From JAJYVT01 sp027339205 (GTDB taxonomy: Bacteria > Actinomycetota > Acidimicrobiia > Acidimicrobiales > RAAP-2), in NCBI GenBank assembly GCA_027339205.1, contig DAHWOV010000046.1, positions 1 to 31,832 of the forward strand: a stretch of DNA of 31,832 nucleotides, in the 5' to 3' direction. Numbering within the stretch: position 1 is the stretch's first letter; the number at the start of each line of letters is the position of its first letter. Below the pieces are notes generated by a model that saw only the letters and a list, made by a program, of their open reading frames with translations, ran no database searches and was not told the origin of the DNA. Below are positions 17,289 to 26,763 of this stretch, piece by piece. A program made the position numbers and the translations under genes.

Positions 17289-18246
17289 TCGAAGCGCCCA
17301 GGCGACCCCGGCCACCCCGGCGCTGCTCGCGACCCGCGTCGGCAGGGTCGAGCTGCGCTCAGCGGTGCTGACCGCGTCGGGGACCTCGGGGCACGGCGCG
17401 GAGCTCGCCGGCTACGGGGAGCTGCAGGCGCTCGGAGCGGTGGTCGTGAAGTCCCTCGCGGCCCACCCGTGGCCTGGCAACGAGGGGATGCGGCTGCACG
17501 GTGCGGCGGGGGGCTCGATGCTCAACCGGGTGGGACTGCAGGGCCCGGGCGTCGCGGCGTGGCGCACCGAGAAGCTCCCCGCCCTGCTCGCCCGGCACGC
17601 GACCGTGGTCGCCAGCATCTGGGGACGGAGCGCCGAGGAGTTCGCCGCAGCCGCAGCCGCGCTCGCCGGCGCGCCGGGCGTGGTCGCGCTCGAGGTGAAC
17701 GTGAGCTGCCCCAACCTCTCGGGCCACGTGTTCGCCCACTCGCCCGGCTCGACCGCGGCTGCTGTCGCGGCGGCCGTCGGCGCGCTGGGCGGGAGCGCCG
17801 CGGGCGCGGGCGGAAGCGCCATCCCGGTGTGGGCGAAGCTCAGCCCGGCGGTGGCCGACATCGTCGAGATCGCCGACGCGGCGCTCGGGGCGGGGGCCGC
17901 CGGGCTCACGCTGGTCAACACCATGCCGGGGATGTGGGTCGACGTCGAGGGACGCCGGGCGCCGATGGCGGGCGGCCTCTCGGGCGCCGCGCTCCACCCG
18001 GTCGCGGTGCGCGCCGTCTACGACTGCCGCCGCGCGTTCCGGGGAGCGGCGATCGTCGGGGTCGGCGGGGTCTCGTCGGGCGTCGACGCCGTGGAGCTGC
18101 TCATGGCCGGGGCCGACGCCGTCCAGGTCGGCACCGCGACCTTCGCCGACCCGCGCGCCCCCTGGCGCGTGCAGGAGGAGCTCGCGCGCTGGTGCGCGCG
18201 TCGCGCGACGAGCGTCGAGGAGATCGTCGGTGCGGCGCAGCGCTGA
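17269..18246 (+). CDS. pyrD: Dihydroorotate dehydrogenase, class 1-type
   Basis: 325 residues from ATG 17269, which has AGGAG seven bases upstream; GTG/ATG 17242 is a weaker alternative. The active-site base is cysteine, in LEVNVSCPNLSGHVF (C147), which marks class 1 (class 2 membrane enzymes use serine). SGTSGHG, MLNRVGLQGPG, VWAKLSP and VGVGGVSSGVDAVELLMAGADAVQVGTA (FMN phosphate site) follow. No N-terminal membrane helix is present, so it is soluble. Class 1B enzymes need the PyrK subunit for electron transfer to NAD, yet no pyrK lies between carB and pyrD or anywhere in the window. It overlaps pyrF by 17 bases. Confidence 0.93.
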
Positions 18247-19150
18247 GGAGAGCTTCGGCGAGCGCGTCCGCGCTGCGGTCGGCTCGCTCGGCCCGCTGTG
18301 CGCCGGCATCGACCCGTCGCGCGCGGTGCTCGACCGCTTCGGGCTCCCCGACGACGCCGAGGGACTCGTCTCCTTCGGCGAGCGCTGCATCGAGGAGCTG
18401 CACGGCGTCGTCGGGGTCGTGAAGCCCCAGGTCGCCTTCTTCGAGCGGCACGGCGCGGCCGGACTGGCCGCCTTCGAGCGCGTCGTGGCGGTGGCGCGCG
18501 ACGCAGGGATGCTCGTGATCGCGGATGCAAAGCGCGGCGACATCGCAAGCAGCGCCGAGGCGTACGCGGACGCGTGGTTCCGCGGCCCGCTGGCAGCCGA
18601 CGCGCTGACGGCGTCCCCCTACGTCGGGGTTGACGCGCTCCTCCCGATGGTCCTGGCCGCCCGAGCGACCGGCCGCGGCCTCATCGTGGTGGTCACGAGC
18701 TCCAACCCCGAGGGCCGGGAGGTCCAAGGGGCCGTCCTCTGCGACGGGAGCACCGTCGAGCAGGCCATCCTCGGCAGGATCGGACAATGGAACGCAGAGG
18801 AGCTCGCCGCCCCGGCGGGGCCGGGACGGGCGGGGTTGGGCCGGGCGGGGCCGGGACGGGCGGGACCGGGAGGGGCGGGGCCGGGCCCGGCGCTGGGCTC
18901 GGTCGGCGCCGTCGTCGGCGCAACCGGGGGCACACCCCCCCAGGGCCTCGGCGAGCTGGGCGGGGTGGTGCTCGCGCCCGGCCTCGGCGCGCAGGGCGCC
19001 ACCGTCTCCGACGTGGCTCGGCGCTTCTCGGGTTGCCCGCCGCGCAGCGTGCTCCCCGCAGCGTCGCGCGGCCTCCTGTCTTGTGGGCCCGAGGGCCTCC
19101 ACGCGGCGGCCGGCCGCCTGAGAGACGAGCTCGCCGCGGTGCTCCCATGA
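18230..19150 (+). CDS. pyrF: Orotidine 5'-phosphate decarboxylase, with repeat insertion
   Basis: 306 residues, GTG start overlapping pyrD. The long 'type 2' form found in mycobacteria: CAGIDPS (24-30), VVKPQVAFFE, and the catalytic IADAKRGDIASSAEAYA (D99, K101). ALTASPYVGVDALLPM and VTSSNPEGREVQ follow, then VVLAPGLGAQGATVSDV. It makes UMP, the last step of the de novo pathway. Residues 193-223 are a low-complexity insertion of five AGPGR-like units between the NPEGREVQ region and the final strand; it should be a flexible loop on the barrel. The stop is 80 bases before mihF. Confidence 0.94.
   Translation: MRRSAEESFGERVRAAVGSLGPLCAGIDPSRAVLDRFGLPDDAEGLVSFGERCIEELHGVVGVVKPQVAFFERHGAAGLAAFERVVAVARDAGMLVIADAKRGDIASSAEAYADAWFRGPLAADALTASPYVGVDALLPMVLAARATGRGLIVVVTSSNPEGREVQGAVLCDGSTVEQAILGRIGQWNAEELAAPAGPGRAGLGRAGPGRAGPGGAGPGPALGSVGAVVGATGGTPPQGLGELGGVVLAPGLGAQGATVSDVARRFSGCPPRSVLPAASRGLLSCGPEGLHAAAGRLRDELAAVLP
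18815..18889 (+). repeat. Five in-frame 15-base repeats inside pyrF
   Basis: Units at 18815, 18830, 18845, 18860 and 18875, consensus GCGGGGCCGGGACGG, encode AGPGR, AGLGR, AGPGR, AGPGG, AGPGP (residues 196-220). Confidence 0.93.
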
Positions 19151-19217
19151 GCGCCGCACCGGCACCCTCCCGGTCACCCTCGCCGCTTGGGTGCGGCGTC
19201 CGGCTCGGCGGAGGCTG

Positions 19218-19223
19218 TACAGT
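19218..19223 (+). promoter_or_regulatory. -10 box TACAGT, predicted leaderless mihF promoter
   Basis: TACAGT, seven bases (CGGCCCC), then ATG 19231, in the 80-base gap after pyrF. No SD is present. Confidence 0.6.
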
Positions 19224-19230
19224 CGGCCCC

Positions 19231-19551
19231 ATGCCGCAACCTCCCGCACTCACCCCCGAGCAGCGCCACGCCGCGCTCGAGAAGGCCGCCAAGGTGCGAC
19301 GGGAACGGGCAGAGGTGAAGGAGAGGCTGAAGATGGGCTCTCTCACCCTGGCCGAGCTCCTGGACCAGGCGGAGTCCGACGAGACCGTCGGCAAGATGAA
19401 GGTGGTCGCCGTGCTCGAGTCCCTGCCGGGCCTCGGCAAGGTGAAGGCCCGCAGGCTCATGGCCGCCGTGGGCATCGCCGAGACCCGGCGGGTGCAGGGT
19501 CTCGGGGCCAAGCAGCGGGCCGATCTGCTCGAGCAGACCGCTTCGCGCTGA
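19231..19551 (+). CDS. mihF: Integration host factor, actinobacterial type
   Basis: 106 residues. The sequence begins MPQPPALTPEQRHAALEKA, has basic helix KVRRERAEVKERLKMGSLTL, and ends with a helix-two-turn-helix like VLESLPGLGKVKARRLMAAV. The pattern LPGLGKVKA and IAETRRVQGLGAKQ is diagnostic of actinobacterial IHF (mIHF), a nucleoid protein unrelated in fold to E. coli IHF that bends and compacts DNA. It commonly precedes gmk and rpoZ, as here. ATG 19231 is chosen for its position after the -10 box. The TGA stop overlaps a CTG that begins gmk (CTGA). Confidence 0.95.
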   Translation: MPQPPALTPEQRHAALEKAAKVRRERAEVKERLKMGSLTLAELLDQAESDETVGKMKVVAVLESLPGLGKVKARRLMAAVGIAETRRVQGLGAKQRADLLEQTASR

Positions 19552-20102
19552 CGACGTTCGTCCTCATCGGGCCCGGGGGCGCGGGCAAGGGCACCGTCGC
19601 GTCGGCGCTCACGACGCGCGTGCCCGGCCTGTGGCTGAGCCGCTCGTGGACGACGCGGCCGAGACGGCCCGGCGAGCCCGAGGACGCCTACGTCTGGGCG
19701 ACGCCAGAGGAGTTCCGCCGCCGGATCGCGCAGGGCCGCTTCCTCGAGTGGGCGGAGTACCTGGGCAACCTCTACGGGACGCCGATGCCGGACCCGCCGC
19801 CGGGCAGCGACGTCCTCTTCGAGATCGACCTCCAGGGCGCCGAGCAGATCCTGGCGAAGCAGCCCGACGCGGTGGTCGTGCTCCTCCTCCCGCCCTCCCT
19901 CGACGTCCAGCGCGAGCGGCTGGTCGCGCGTGGCGATCCCGACGAGCAGATCCGCAGGCGGCTCGAGAAGGGCCGCGAGGAGGTCGAGCGGGGCCGGGAG
20001 CTCGCCGATCACGTGGTCGTCAACAAGGATCTGGCGCAGACCGTCGAGGATCTGGCCGGTATAGTGTCGAAGACCCGCAGAAAGGACGTCGATGCCCCGT
20101 AG
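19548..20102 (+). CDS. gmk: Guanylate kinase, apparent CTG start
   Basis: 184 residues if translation begins at CTG 19548, which overlaps the mihF stop as CTGA. P-loop GPGGAGKGT (8-16), SRSWTTRPRRPGEPEDAYVW with the GMP-binding TTR and GE, FLEWAEYLGNLYGTP, and VLFEIDLQGAEQI are present. It phosphorylates GMP and dGMP with ATP. No ATG, GTG or TTG lies in frame between 19191 and the P-loop, and a start at 19191 would overlap all of mihF. CTG is therefore the most likely start. Several residues differ from the E. coli consensus, such as W34 in SRSWTTR where S-A is usual. Confidence 0.88.
   Translation: MTTFVLIGPGGAGKGTVASALTTRVPGLWLSRSWTTRPRRPGEPEDAYVWATPEEFRRRIAQGRFLEWAEYLGNLYGTPMPDPPPGSDVLFEIDLQGAEQILAKQPDAVVVLLLPPSLDVQRERLVARGDPDEQIRRRLEKGREEVERGRELADHVVVNKDLAQTVEDLAGIVSKTRRKDVDAP
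20060..20065 (+). promoter_or_regulatory. -10 box TATAGT inside gmk, likely rpoZ promoter
   Basis: TATAGT lies within the last codons of gmk. The start would fall near 20072 with a leader of about 20 bases carrying AAAGGA before rpoZ. Confidence 0.45.
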
Positions 20103-20451
20103 CACGCTGATGGACCCGCCGATCGAGGAGCTCCTCGACAAGGTGGACTCGAAGTTCACCCTCGTCGCGCTCGGCGCGCTGCGTGCCCGGCAGATCAACG
20201 CCTACTACAACTCTCTCGGCGAGGGGCTCGGCCGGGTCGTCCCGCCCCAGGTCACCTCGGTGTCGGGCAAGCCGATCTCGATCGCCTTCGAGGAGATCGC
20301 CGCCGGCAAGATCGTCTACGAGCGCGCCGCCGGGGAAGAAGAGGACGACGCCGAGCAGCGCGCGCTGGCAGAGGCGATGGAGGCGGCCGTGGCGGGAGGT
20401 GCGTTCGGCGAGGACCCCGCCATCGTCGACGAGGGGCCGTCGGCCGGCTAG
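20092..20451 (+). CDS. rpoZ: RNA polymerase omega subunit
   Basis: 119 residues, ATG with SD AAAGGA six bases upstream and 11-base overlap with gmk. Conserved features are PPIEELLDKVDSKFTLVAL, RARQINAYYNSLGEG and KPISIAFEEIAAGKIVYE. Omega binds the beta' subunit and helps RNA polymerase assembly. The C-terminal tail (about 83-119) is acidic and alanine-rich (GEEEDDAEQRALAEAME), longer than the E. coli protein but usual in actinomycetes. Confidence 0.95.
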   Translation: MPRSTLMDPPIEELLDKVDSKFTLVALGALRARQINAYYNSLGEGLGRVVPPQVTSVSGKPISIAFEEIAAGKIVYERAAGEEEDDAEQRALAEAMEAAVAGGAFGEDPAIVDEGPSAG

Positions 20452-20462
20452 CCGGGCCGGCC
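20433..20462 (+). terminator. GC-rich hairpin at the end of rpoZ, no T-run
   Basis: GGCCGG before and CCGGGCC after the CTAG at the rpoZ stop can pair with one bulge. The loop is CTAG, which holds the stop. Without a T-run, termination is uncertain; an attenuator or chance palindrome is equally possible. coaBC begins 44 bases after rpoZ. Confidence 0.25.
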
Positions 20463-20495
20463 GGGATCCTCGAAGAAGCACTCGCCCCGGTCCCC

Positions 20496-21691
20496 GTGCG
20501 GGTCGTCCTCGGCGTCTCCGGCGGCATCGCCGCCTACAAGGCGGTGGAGGTCTGCAGGCGCATCGTGGACGCGGGCCATCGCGTGACCCCCGTCCTCACC
20601 GACGCGGCCCGCCGGTTCGTCGGCGAGGCGACGTTCAGCGCCTTGGCGTCGGACCCCGTCCCTGCGGACCTCTGGGACCGCTGGGAGGGCAAGATCGCGC
20701 ACACCGGGCTCGGTCAGGCGGCCGACCTGGTGGTCGTCGCACCCGCGACCGCCGACCTCCTCGCGCGCTACACGGCCGGGATGGCCGACGACCTGCTCAC
20801 CGCCACGCTCCTCGCCACCCGCGCCCCGGTCCTCGTGTGCCCCGCGATGCACACCGAGATGTGGGAGCACCCGGCGGTCGTGGAGAACCTGGCGACCCTC
20901 GGGCGCCGCGGCGTGCACGTGGTGGGGCCCGAGACGGGCCGGCTCGCCGGTGGAGACGAGGGCGACGGCCGGATGGCCGAGCCCGAGACGATCGTCGCGG
21001 CCGCGCTGGGGCTGCTGGCCGCCCGCCGGGACCTCGTTGGGCGCCGTGTGGTCGTGAGCGCGGGCGGCACGCGCGAGGCGATCGACCCGGTGCGCGTGCT
21101 CACCAACCGCTCCTCGGGGAAGCAGGGCCACGCGATCGCCGAGGCGGCTCTCGCGCGCGGGGCGCAGGTGACGCTCGTGACCGCGTCCGCGCTCATGCCG
21201 CCCCCGGGGGCCGAGGTGGTGCGGGTGGAGTCCGCCGCGCAGATGCACGCCGCGATGGAGGCGGCCGCACAGGACGCCGACGTCGTGGTGATGGCCGCGG
21301 CGGTCGCGGACTTTCGGCCGGTGCAGGCGGCCGGCCAGAAGATGCACGGCGTCCCCGAGCCCGTCCTCGAGCCGACCCCCGACATCCTGGCGGGGCTCGC
21401 CTCCGCCCGGCGGCCCGGGCAGGTGCTGGTGGGGTTCGCGGCAGAGACGCAGGACGCGCTCGTGGGGGCGAGAAAGAAGCTGGAGCAAAAGGGGGTGGAC
21501 CTCCTCGTGGTCAACGACGTGTCGGCGCCCGGCGCGGGCTTCGACCATGACACCAACGAGGTCGTCGTCCTCGACTCGGAGGGCGCCACGACGACCCTGC
21601 CGCTGCAGAGCAAGCGACGGGTCGCGGACGCGGTCTTGGACCGGGTGGTCGCACGTCTGGGCGGGCAGTCCGACGACACGGGAGCACGCTG

Positions 21692-21692
<1 letters not shown>
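20496..21692 (+). CDS. coaBC: Phosphopantothenoylcysteine decarboxylase / phosphopantothenate-cysteine ligase
   Basis: 398 residues, GTG start. The CoaC half begins MRVVLGVSGGIAAYKAVEV (FMN site), has active-site H69 in KIAHTGLGQAADL and CPAMHTEMWEHPA (116-126); the usual PAMN is PAMH, which I recall as the actinobacterial variant. The CoaB half starts near 185 and carries GGTREAIDPVRVLTNRSSG, VMAAAVADFRP, and NDVSAPGAGFDHDTNEVV. It performs two steps of coenzyme A synthesis. The TGA overlaps the metK ATG by one base. Confidence 0.95.
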
Positions 21693-22878
<1,186 letters not shown>

Positions 22879-22882
<4 letters not shown>

Positions 22883-24621
22883 TCGTCCGCGTCGTCTGCG
22901 ACGTGCCGGCGGTGAGCCGGCGCCGCTTCGACTACGCGGTGCCCGAGCGCTGGCGGGCGGGCATGCGGCCCGGTGCGCGCGTGCGCGTGCCGTTCCATGG
23001 ACGCCGGGTCGGCGCGTGGGTCGTCGAGTGCGACGTGACGCCGCCACCCGGGGTGGCGCCGCGAGAGGTGACGGGGGTCTCGGGATGGGGCCCGCCCCCG
23101 GCGGTCCTCGAGCTCGCAGAGTGGGCGTCGTGGCGCTGGGCGATCCCCCTCGCCACGCTGCTCAGGACGGCTTCGCCGCCCCGCAACGTCTGGGAGCTCC
23201 CCGCCGCCCCGTTCGCGCACCGGGGCCAGGCTGGGGGGGGCTCCGCAGGGTCGGGCGTCGCCGCAGCGCCCCGTGGCGCGGTCCCGGGCCCCACCGCCCC
23301 GGCGTGGGAGCCTTGGGTGACGCTGCGCCGGCTGCCGCCCGACCAGGACCTCCTCGGCGTGGTCCTCGAGGCCGTCGCCGCCGCCGACGCGGCCGGGCGG
23401 CCGGCGCTCGTCCTCGCGCCGGGCACCGGGTGGGCCGAGCGGCTCACGGGGCGGCTGCGCGCACGAGGCCTCGAGGTGGCGTCGAGCTGGGCGGAGGCCG
23501 CGGCCGGGTGGCCGGTTGTGGTGGGGTCGAGGGCGGCGGCCTGGGCCCCGGTGCCCAGGCTCGGGGCGGCGGTGGTGCTCGATGCGCACGACTACCACGA
23601 GCGCTACGACGCGGCGGACGTCGTCGCCGAGCGCGCCAGGCGCGACGGCGCGCCGTGCGTCCTCGTCTCCCCCTGCCCGAGCGCGGTCCAGCGGGTCCGC
23701 TACGGCCGGCCCGTCGTGGAGCCGCGGGCGCACGAGCGAGCGCGGTGGCCCGCGCTGCACGTGGTCGACCGCCGGGCCGCCGATCCCCGCACCGGCCTCC
23801 TCTCCGAGGAGCTCGTCCGGCTCGCACGCGGCGTGCTCGCCAAAGGCGGGCGGCTCGTGTGCGTCCTCAACCGCACCGGGAGGGCTCGGCTGCTCGCGTG
23901 CACGGCTTGCGGCGCGCTCGCGCGCTGCGCCGTCTGCGGGCGCGCAGTGGAGTCGACAGGTGACGTGCTCGTGTGCAGGGGCTGCGGCGCGACCCGCCCG
24001 ATGGTCTGCGCACAGTGCGGGTCGTCCCGCCTGAAGACCCTCCGCCAGGGCGTCGGTCGCGTGCGCGAAGAGCTCGAGGCGCTCCTCGGGGTGCCGGTCG
24101 CCGAGGTGTCGGGGCGCCCCGGCGTCGAGGCCGTCCCCGACACGGCGGTGCTCGTGGGCACCGAAGCGGTCCTCCACCGGGTGCGCCACGCGGCGGCAGT
24201 GGCCTTCTTGGACTTCGACCAGCACCTGCTCGCACCCCGATTCGTGGCGGGCGAGGAGTCGCTCGCCCTGCTCGTGCGGGCGGGGCGGCTCGTCGGGGGC
24301 CGGGGATCGCCCCGACGCGGCGACCCGGGCCTCGTGATGGTGCAGACCCGGCTGCCCGGCCACGACGTGCTCGCGGCGGCGGCGGCCGGCGACCCGGGAC
24401 TGTTCACAGAGCTCGGGCTGCGAGCCGAGCTCCGGCTCCCCCCCTTCTCCGCGCTCGCGACCGTGCGGTCCGAGGAGCCCCCCGTGCTCGGCGCCCAGGG
24501 CGTGGAGGTGTCGGCGCTCGGTCCGGGGCGCTGGCTCCTTCGCGCGCCGGACCACCGGACCCTCGCGGACGCCGTCGCGCCCCTGCACAAAGGAGCCCGC
24601 ATCGACCCGGTCGACGTCTAG
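22879..24621 (+). CDS. priA: PriA-like primosomal protein, motor motifs lost, apparent CTG start
   Basis: 580 residues from CTG 22879, in a CTGA overlap with metK. The predicted start MIVRVVCDVPAVSRRRFDYA aligns with the PriA N-terminal 3' DNA-binding domain (E. coli begins [20 protein letters not shown]); GTG 22903 would remove its first strand. Eight cysteines in four CxxC pairs (341/344, 350/353, 366/369, 377/380) match the two PriA zinc sites. The helicase core is degenerate: APGTGWAERL where GSGKT is expected, DAHDYHERY where DEEH is expected. This is common in actinobacterial PriA, so it is probably a replication-restart scaffold, not an ATP-driven helicase. An extra low-complexity linker lies at 114-143. 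Confidence 0.9.
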
Positions 24622-24624
24622 GCT
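24619..24624 (+). promoter_or_regulatory. -10 box TAGGCT overlapping the priA stop, predicted leaderless def promoter
   Basis: TAGGCT, seven bases (GGACGCG), then GTG 24632. The TAG is the priA stop. No SD precedes def. Confidence 0.55.
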
Positions 24625-24631
24625 GGACGCG

Positions 24632-25117
24632 GTGCTCACGATCCGCACGTACGGCGACCCCGTGCTCAAGCATCCCACGAAGGACGTCGAGGAGATCGAC
24701 GGCCGTGTGGCGAAGCTCGTCGACGACATGCTCGAGACCATGTACGCGGCACCCGGCGTCGGCCTCGCCGCCAACCAGGTCGGCGTGCAGCGGCGCCTCT
24801 TCGTCTACGACGTCGGCGAAGGTCCCCACGTCGTCATCAACCCAAGGATCACCGAGACCTCCGGAGAGTGGGCCTTCGAGGAGGGCTGCCTGTCGGTGCC
24901 GGGCCTCAGCTGGACGATCGTCCGGCCCAACCGGGTGCACCTCGTCGGGCTCGACCTCGACGGCACCGAGGTGTCGATCGACGCCGAGGAGTACCCGGCG
25001 CGCGTCTTCCAGCACGAGGTCGATCACCTCGACGGCACCCTCCTGATCGAGCGCCTCGACGAGGACCAGCGGCGCGAGGCTTTGAGGACGCTGCGCGCCC
25101 GTGTGCTCGCAGGCTGA
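24632..25117 (+). CDS. def: Peptide deformylase
   Basis: 161 residues, GTG start seven bases after the -10 box. The three motifs are GVGLAANQVG (42-51), EEGCLSVPG (83-91) and QHEVDHLDG (127-135), with metal ligands C86, H128 and H132 and catalytic E129. It removes the formyl group from new N-termini at the ribosome. The TGA stop at 25115-25117 is in the same frame as fmt, with only seven codons before the aligned first residue of Fmt. Confidence 0.97.
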   Translation: MLTIRTYGDPVLKHPTKDVEEIDGRVAKLVDDMLETMYAAPGVGLAANQVGVQRRLFVYDVGEGPHVVINPRITETSGEWAFEEGCLSVPGLSWTIVRPNRVHLVGLDLDGTEVSIDAEEYPARVFQHEVDHLDGTLLIERLDEDQRREALRTLRARVLAG

Positions 25118-25138
25118 CCTCTAGGGCAGGCGGCAGCG

Positions 25139-26023
25139 GTCCGCACCCTCGTCTACCTGGGCACTCCCGCGCTCGCGGCGACGTCGCTGCGGGCGCTCGT
25201 CGATGCGGGGCACGACGTGGCGCTCGTCGTCACGCGCCCCGACCGCCGCCGGGAGAGGGGAGCCGGCGCCTCGCCGAGCCCGGTGAAGAAGGAGGCCGAG
25301 GCGCTGGGGATCCCCGTCGCCCACGACGTCGACGCGGTCCTCGAGACGGGCGCGGACCTGGGGGTCGTCGTCGCCTACGGCCGCATCGTCCCCGCCCGCG
25401 TGCTCGAACGCCTGCCGATGGTGAACCTCCACTTTTCGTTGCTGCCTCGCTGGCGCGGCGCCGCGCCCGTCGAGCGGGCCATCCTCGCGGGAGACGAGGT
25501 GACGGGCGTGAGCGTGATGGCGCTCGAGCGCGGGCTCGACACGGGCCCGATCTATGCACGCGAAGCGGTTGCGATCGCCCCGGGCGAGCACCTGAAGACG
25601 CTGCGCGACCGGCTCGCTGGGGTCGGCACGCGCCTGCTCCTCGAGGTCCTGAGCGGCCCCCTTCCCGAGCCCGAGCCCCAGCGCGGCGAGCCCACCTACG
25701 CCGAGAAGCTCGACCCCGAGGCGCTCCACCTCACATGGAAGCGCCCGGCGACCGAGCTCGCGCGGGTGGTCCGCCTGGATCGCGCGTGGACTACCTGGCG
25801 CACACGGCGCCTCCTCGTGCTCGATGCCGAGGCGGTCGACGACGAGGGGCACGAGACCGGCACGAGGCCTGCGCCGGGGACTCTCCGAGGCGACGCGGTG
25901 GTGGCCGGCTCGGGCGCCTTGCGACTGCGCCGTGTCCAACCCGAAGGCCGCGCGCCGATGGACGCGGCTGACTGGCTGCGCGGGGCGCGTCCGGTCGCCG
26001 GGGAGCGGCTCGGCGGCTCGTAG
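25139..26023 (+). CDS. fmt: Methionyl-tRNA formyltransferase, start unresolved
   Basis: 294 residues if counted from GTC 25139, where family similarity starts: VRTLVYLGTPALAATSLRAL (E. coli LRIIFAGTPDFAA). No ATG, GTG or TTG lies in frame between the def TGA and this point; CTG 25157 would drop the first strand, and GTG 25217 would lose 26 residues. Beyond that the gene is complete: PSPVKKEAE, the catalytic VNLHFSLLPRWRGAAPVERA (N, H), GVSVMALERGLDTGPIYA with its aspartate, and PTYAEKL near the C-terminal OB domain. It formylates Met-tRNA(fMet). Either a GTC start, readthrough from def, or a sequencing error applies. Adjacent def is the usual partner. Confidence 0.85.
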   Translation, partial: VRTLVYLGTPALAATSLRALVDAGHDVALVVTRPDRRRERGAGASPSPVKKEAEALGIPVAHDVDAVLETGADLGVVVAYGRIVPARVLERLPMVNLHFSLLPRWRGAAPVERAILAGDEVTGVSVMALERGLDTGPIYAREAVAIAPGEHLKTLRDRLAGVGTRLLLEVLSGPLPEPEPQRGEPTYAEKLDPEALHLTWKRPATELARVVRLDRAWTTWRTRRLLVLDAEAVDDEGHETGTRPAPGTLRGDAVVAGSGALRLRRVQPEGRAPMDAADWLRGARPVAGERLGGS

Positions 26024-26026
26024 GCT
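26021..26026 (+). promoter_or_regulatory. -10 box TAGGCT overlapping the fmt stop, predicted leaderless rpe promoter
   Basis: TAGGCT, seven bases (GGGCGCC), then GTG 26034. The TAG is the fmt stop. Same layout as at def. Confidence 0.55.
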
Positions 26027-26033
26027 GGGCGCC

Positions 26034-26723
26034 GTGCCACGGGACCCGGGCGCGCCCGGCGCGCTGAAGATCGCCCCCTCGCTCCTCTCCGCGGACTTCG
26101 GGAGCCTCGCAGAAGCGGTCGGCGAGGTGGCAAGCGTCGCCGACTGGCTCCATGTCGACGTGATGGACGCGCACTTCGTGCCGAACCTCACGATCGGCCC
26201 CCCCGTCGTGGCGTCCCTGCGGAAGCACTCGGGGCTGTACTTCGACTGCCACCTCATGATGACCGACCCCGGCGACTACCTCGAAGCGTTCCGGGACGCC
26301 GGGGCTGACGGGTGCACGGTCCACGTCGAGGTCGGGCGGACCGCAGAGCTCCTCGGCGAGTGCCGCTCGCTCGGCCTGCGGGCGGGGCTCGCGGCGAACC
26401 CGGACACGCCCTTCGAGGCGGTCGAGCCCTACCTCGGAGGGGTCGACCTCGTGCTGTGCATGACGGTGTTCCCAGGGTTCGGCGGCCAGGAATTCATGCC
26501 CGAGGTGCTCTCCAAGGTCGAGGCGGTCCGCCGCGCGCTCGACGAGCGGCGCCTCTCGGCCGACGTCGAGGTGGACGGCGGGATCGACCGCGTCAGCGCG
26601 CCACGGGCGGCCGCTGCGGGGGCCAACGTGTTCGTCGCGGGCTCCGCCATCTTCGGTGCGGACCGCCCGTGGGAGGCGGCCGAGGAGATCCGCGCGTCGG
26701 TGAGCGGCCACGTGCGCCGCTGA
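26034..26723 (+). CDS. rpe: Ribulose-phosphate 3-epimerase
   Basis: 229 residues from GTG 26034, placed by the -10 box. KIAPSLLSADFGSLAEAV, WLHVDVMDAHFVPNLTIGP (metal-binding H and catalytic D), FDCHLMMTDPGDY, MTVFPGFGGQEFMPEVLSKV and VEVDGGI are all expected; F replaces the more usual N or E in MTV-PGFGGQ. It interconverts ribulose-5-phosphate and xylulose-5-phosphate in the pentose phosphate pathway, so it supplies the ribulose-5-phosphate used by RibBA downstream (inference from pathway). About 10 residues at the N-terminus are unconserved. Confidence 0.95.
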   Translation: MPRDPGAPGALKIAPSLLSADFGSLAEAVGEVASVADWLHVDVMDAHFVPNLTIGPPVVASLRKHSGLYFDCHLMMTDPGDYLEAFRDAGADGCTVHVEVGRTAELLGECRSLGLRAGLAANPDTPFEAVEPYLGGVDLVLCMTVFPGFGGQEFMPEVLSKVEAVRRALDERRLSADVEVDGGIDRVSAPRAAAAGANVFVAGSAIFGADRPWEAAEEIRASVSGHVRR

Positions 26724-26763
26724 GGAAGGAATAGCGCTCGCACCCGCGGCGTTCGTCGCGCGC

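Noticed and set aside
19191..19547. Long N-terminal extension of gmk from 19191
   Set aside because: It would overlap the whole of mihF in another frame, with a translation that has no family similarity.
20611..20880. Loss of the asparagine in the CoaBC PAMN motif as a dead enzyme
   Set aside because: PAMH at this place is, as I recall, the normal actinobacterial form and all other motifs are intact.
23350..23620. priA as a pseudogene because Walker A and DEEH are missing
   Set aside because: The frame is intact, the zinc cysteines are all kept, and motor-less PriA is usual in actinomycetes.
25217..26023. GTG 25217 as the fmt start
   Set aside because: It would delete the first 26 residues, including the conserved LGTPALAA strand and loop.
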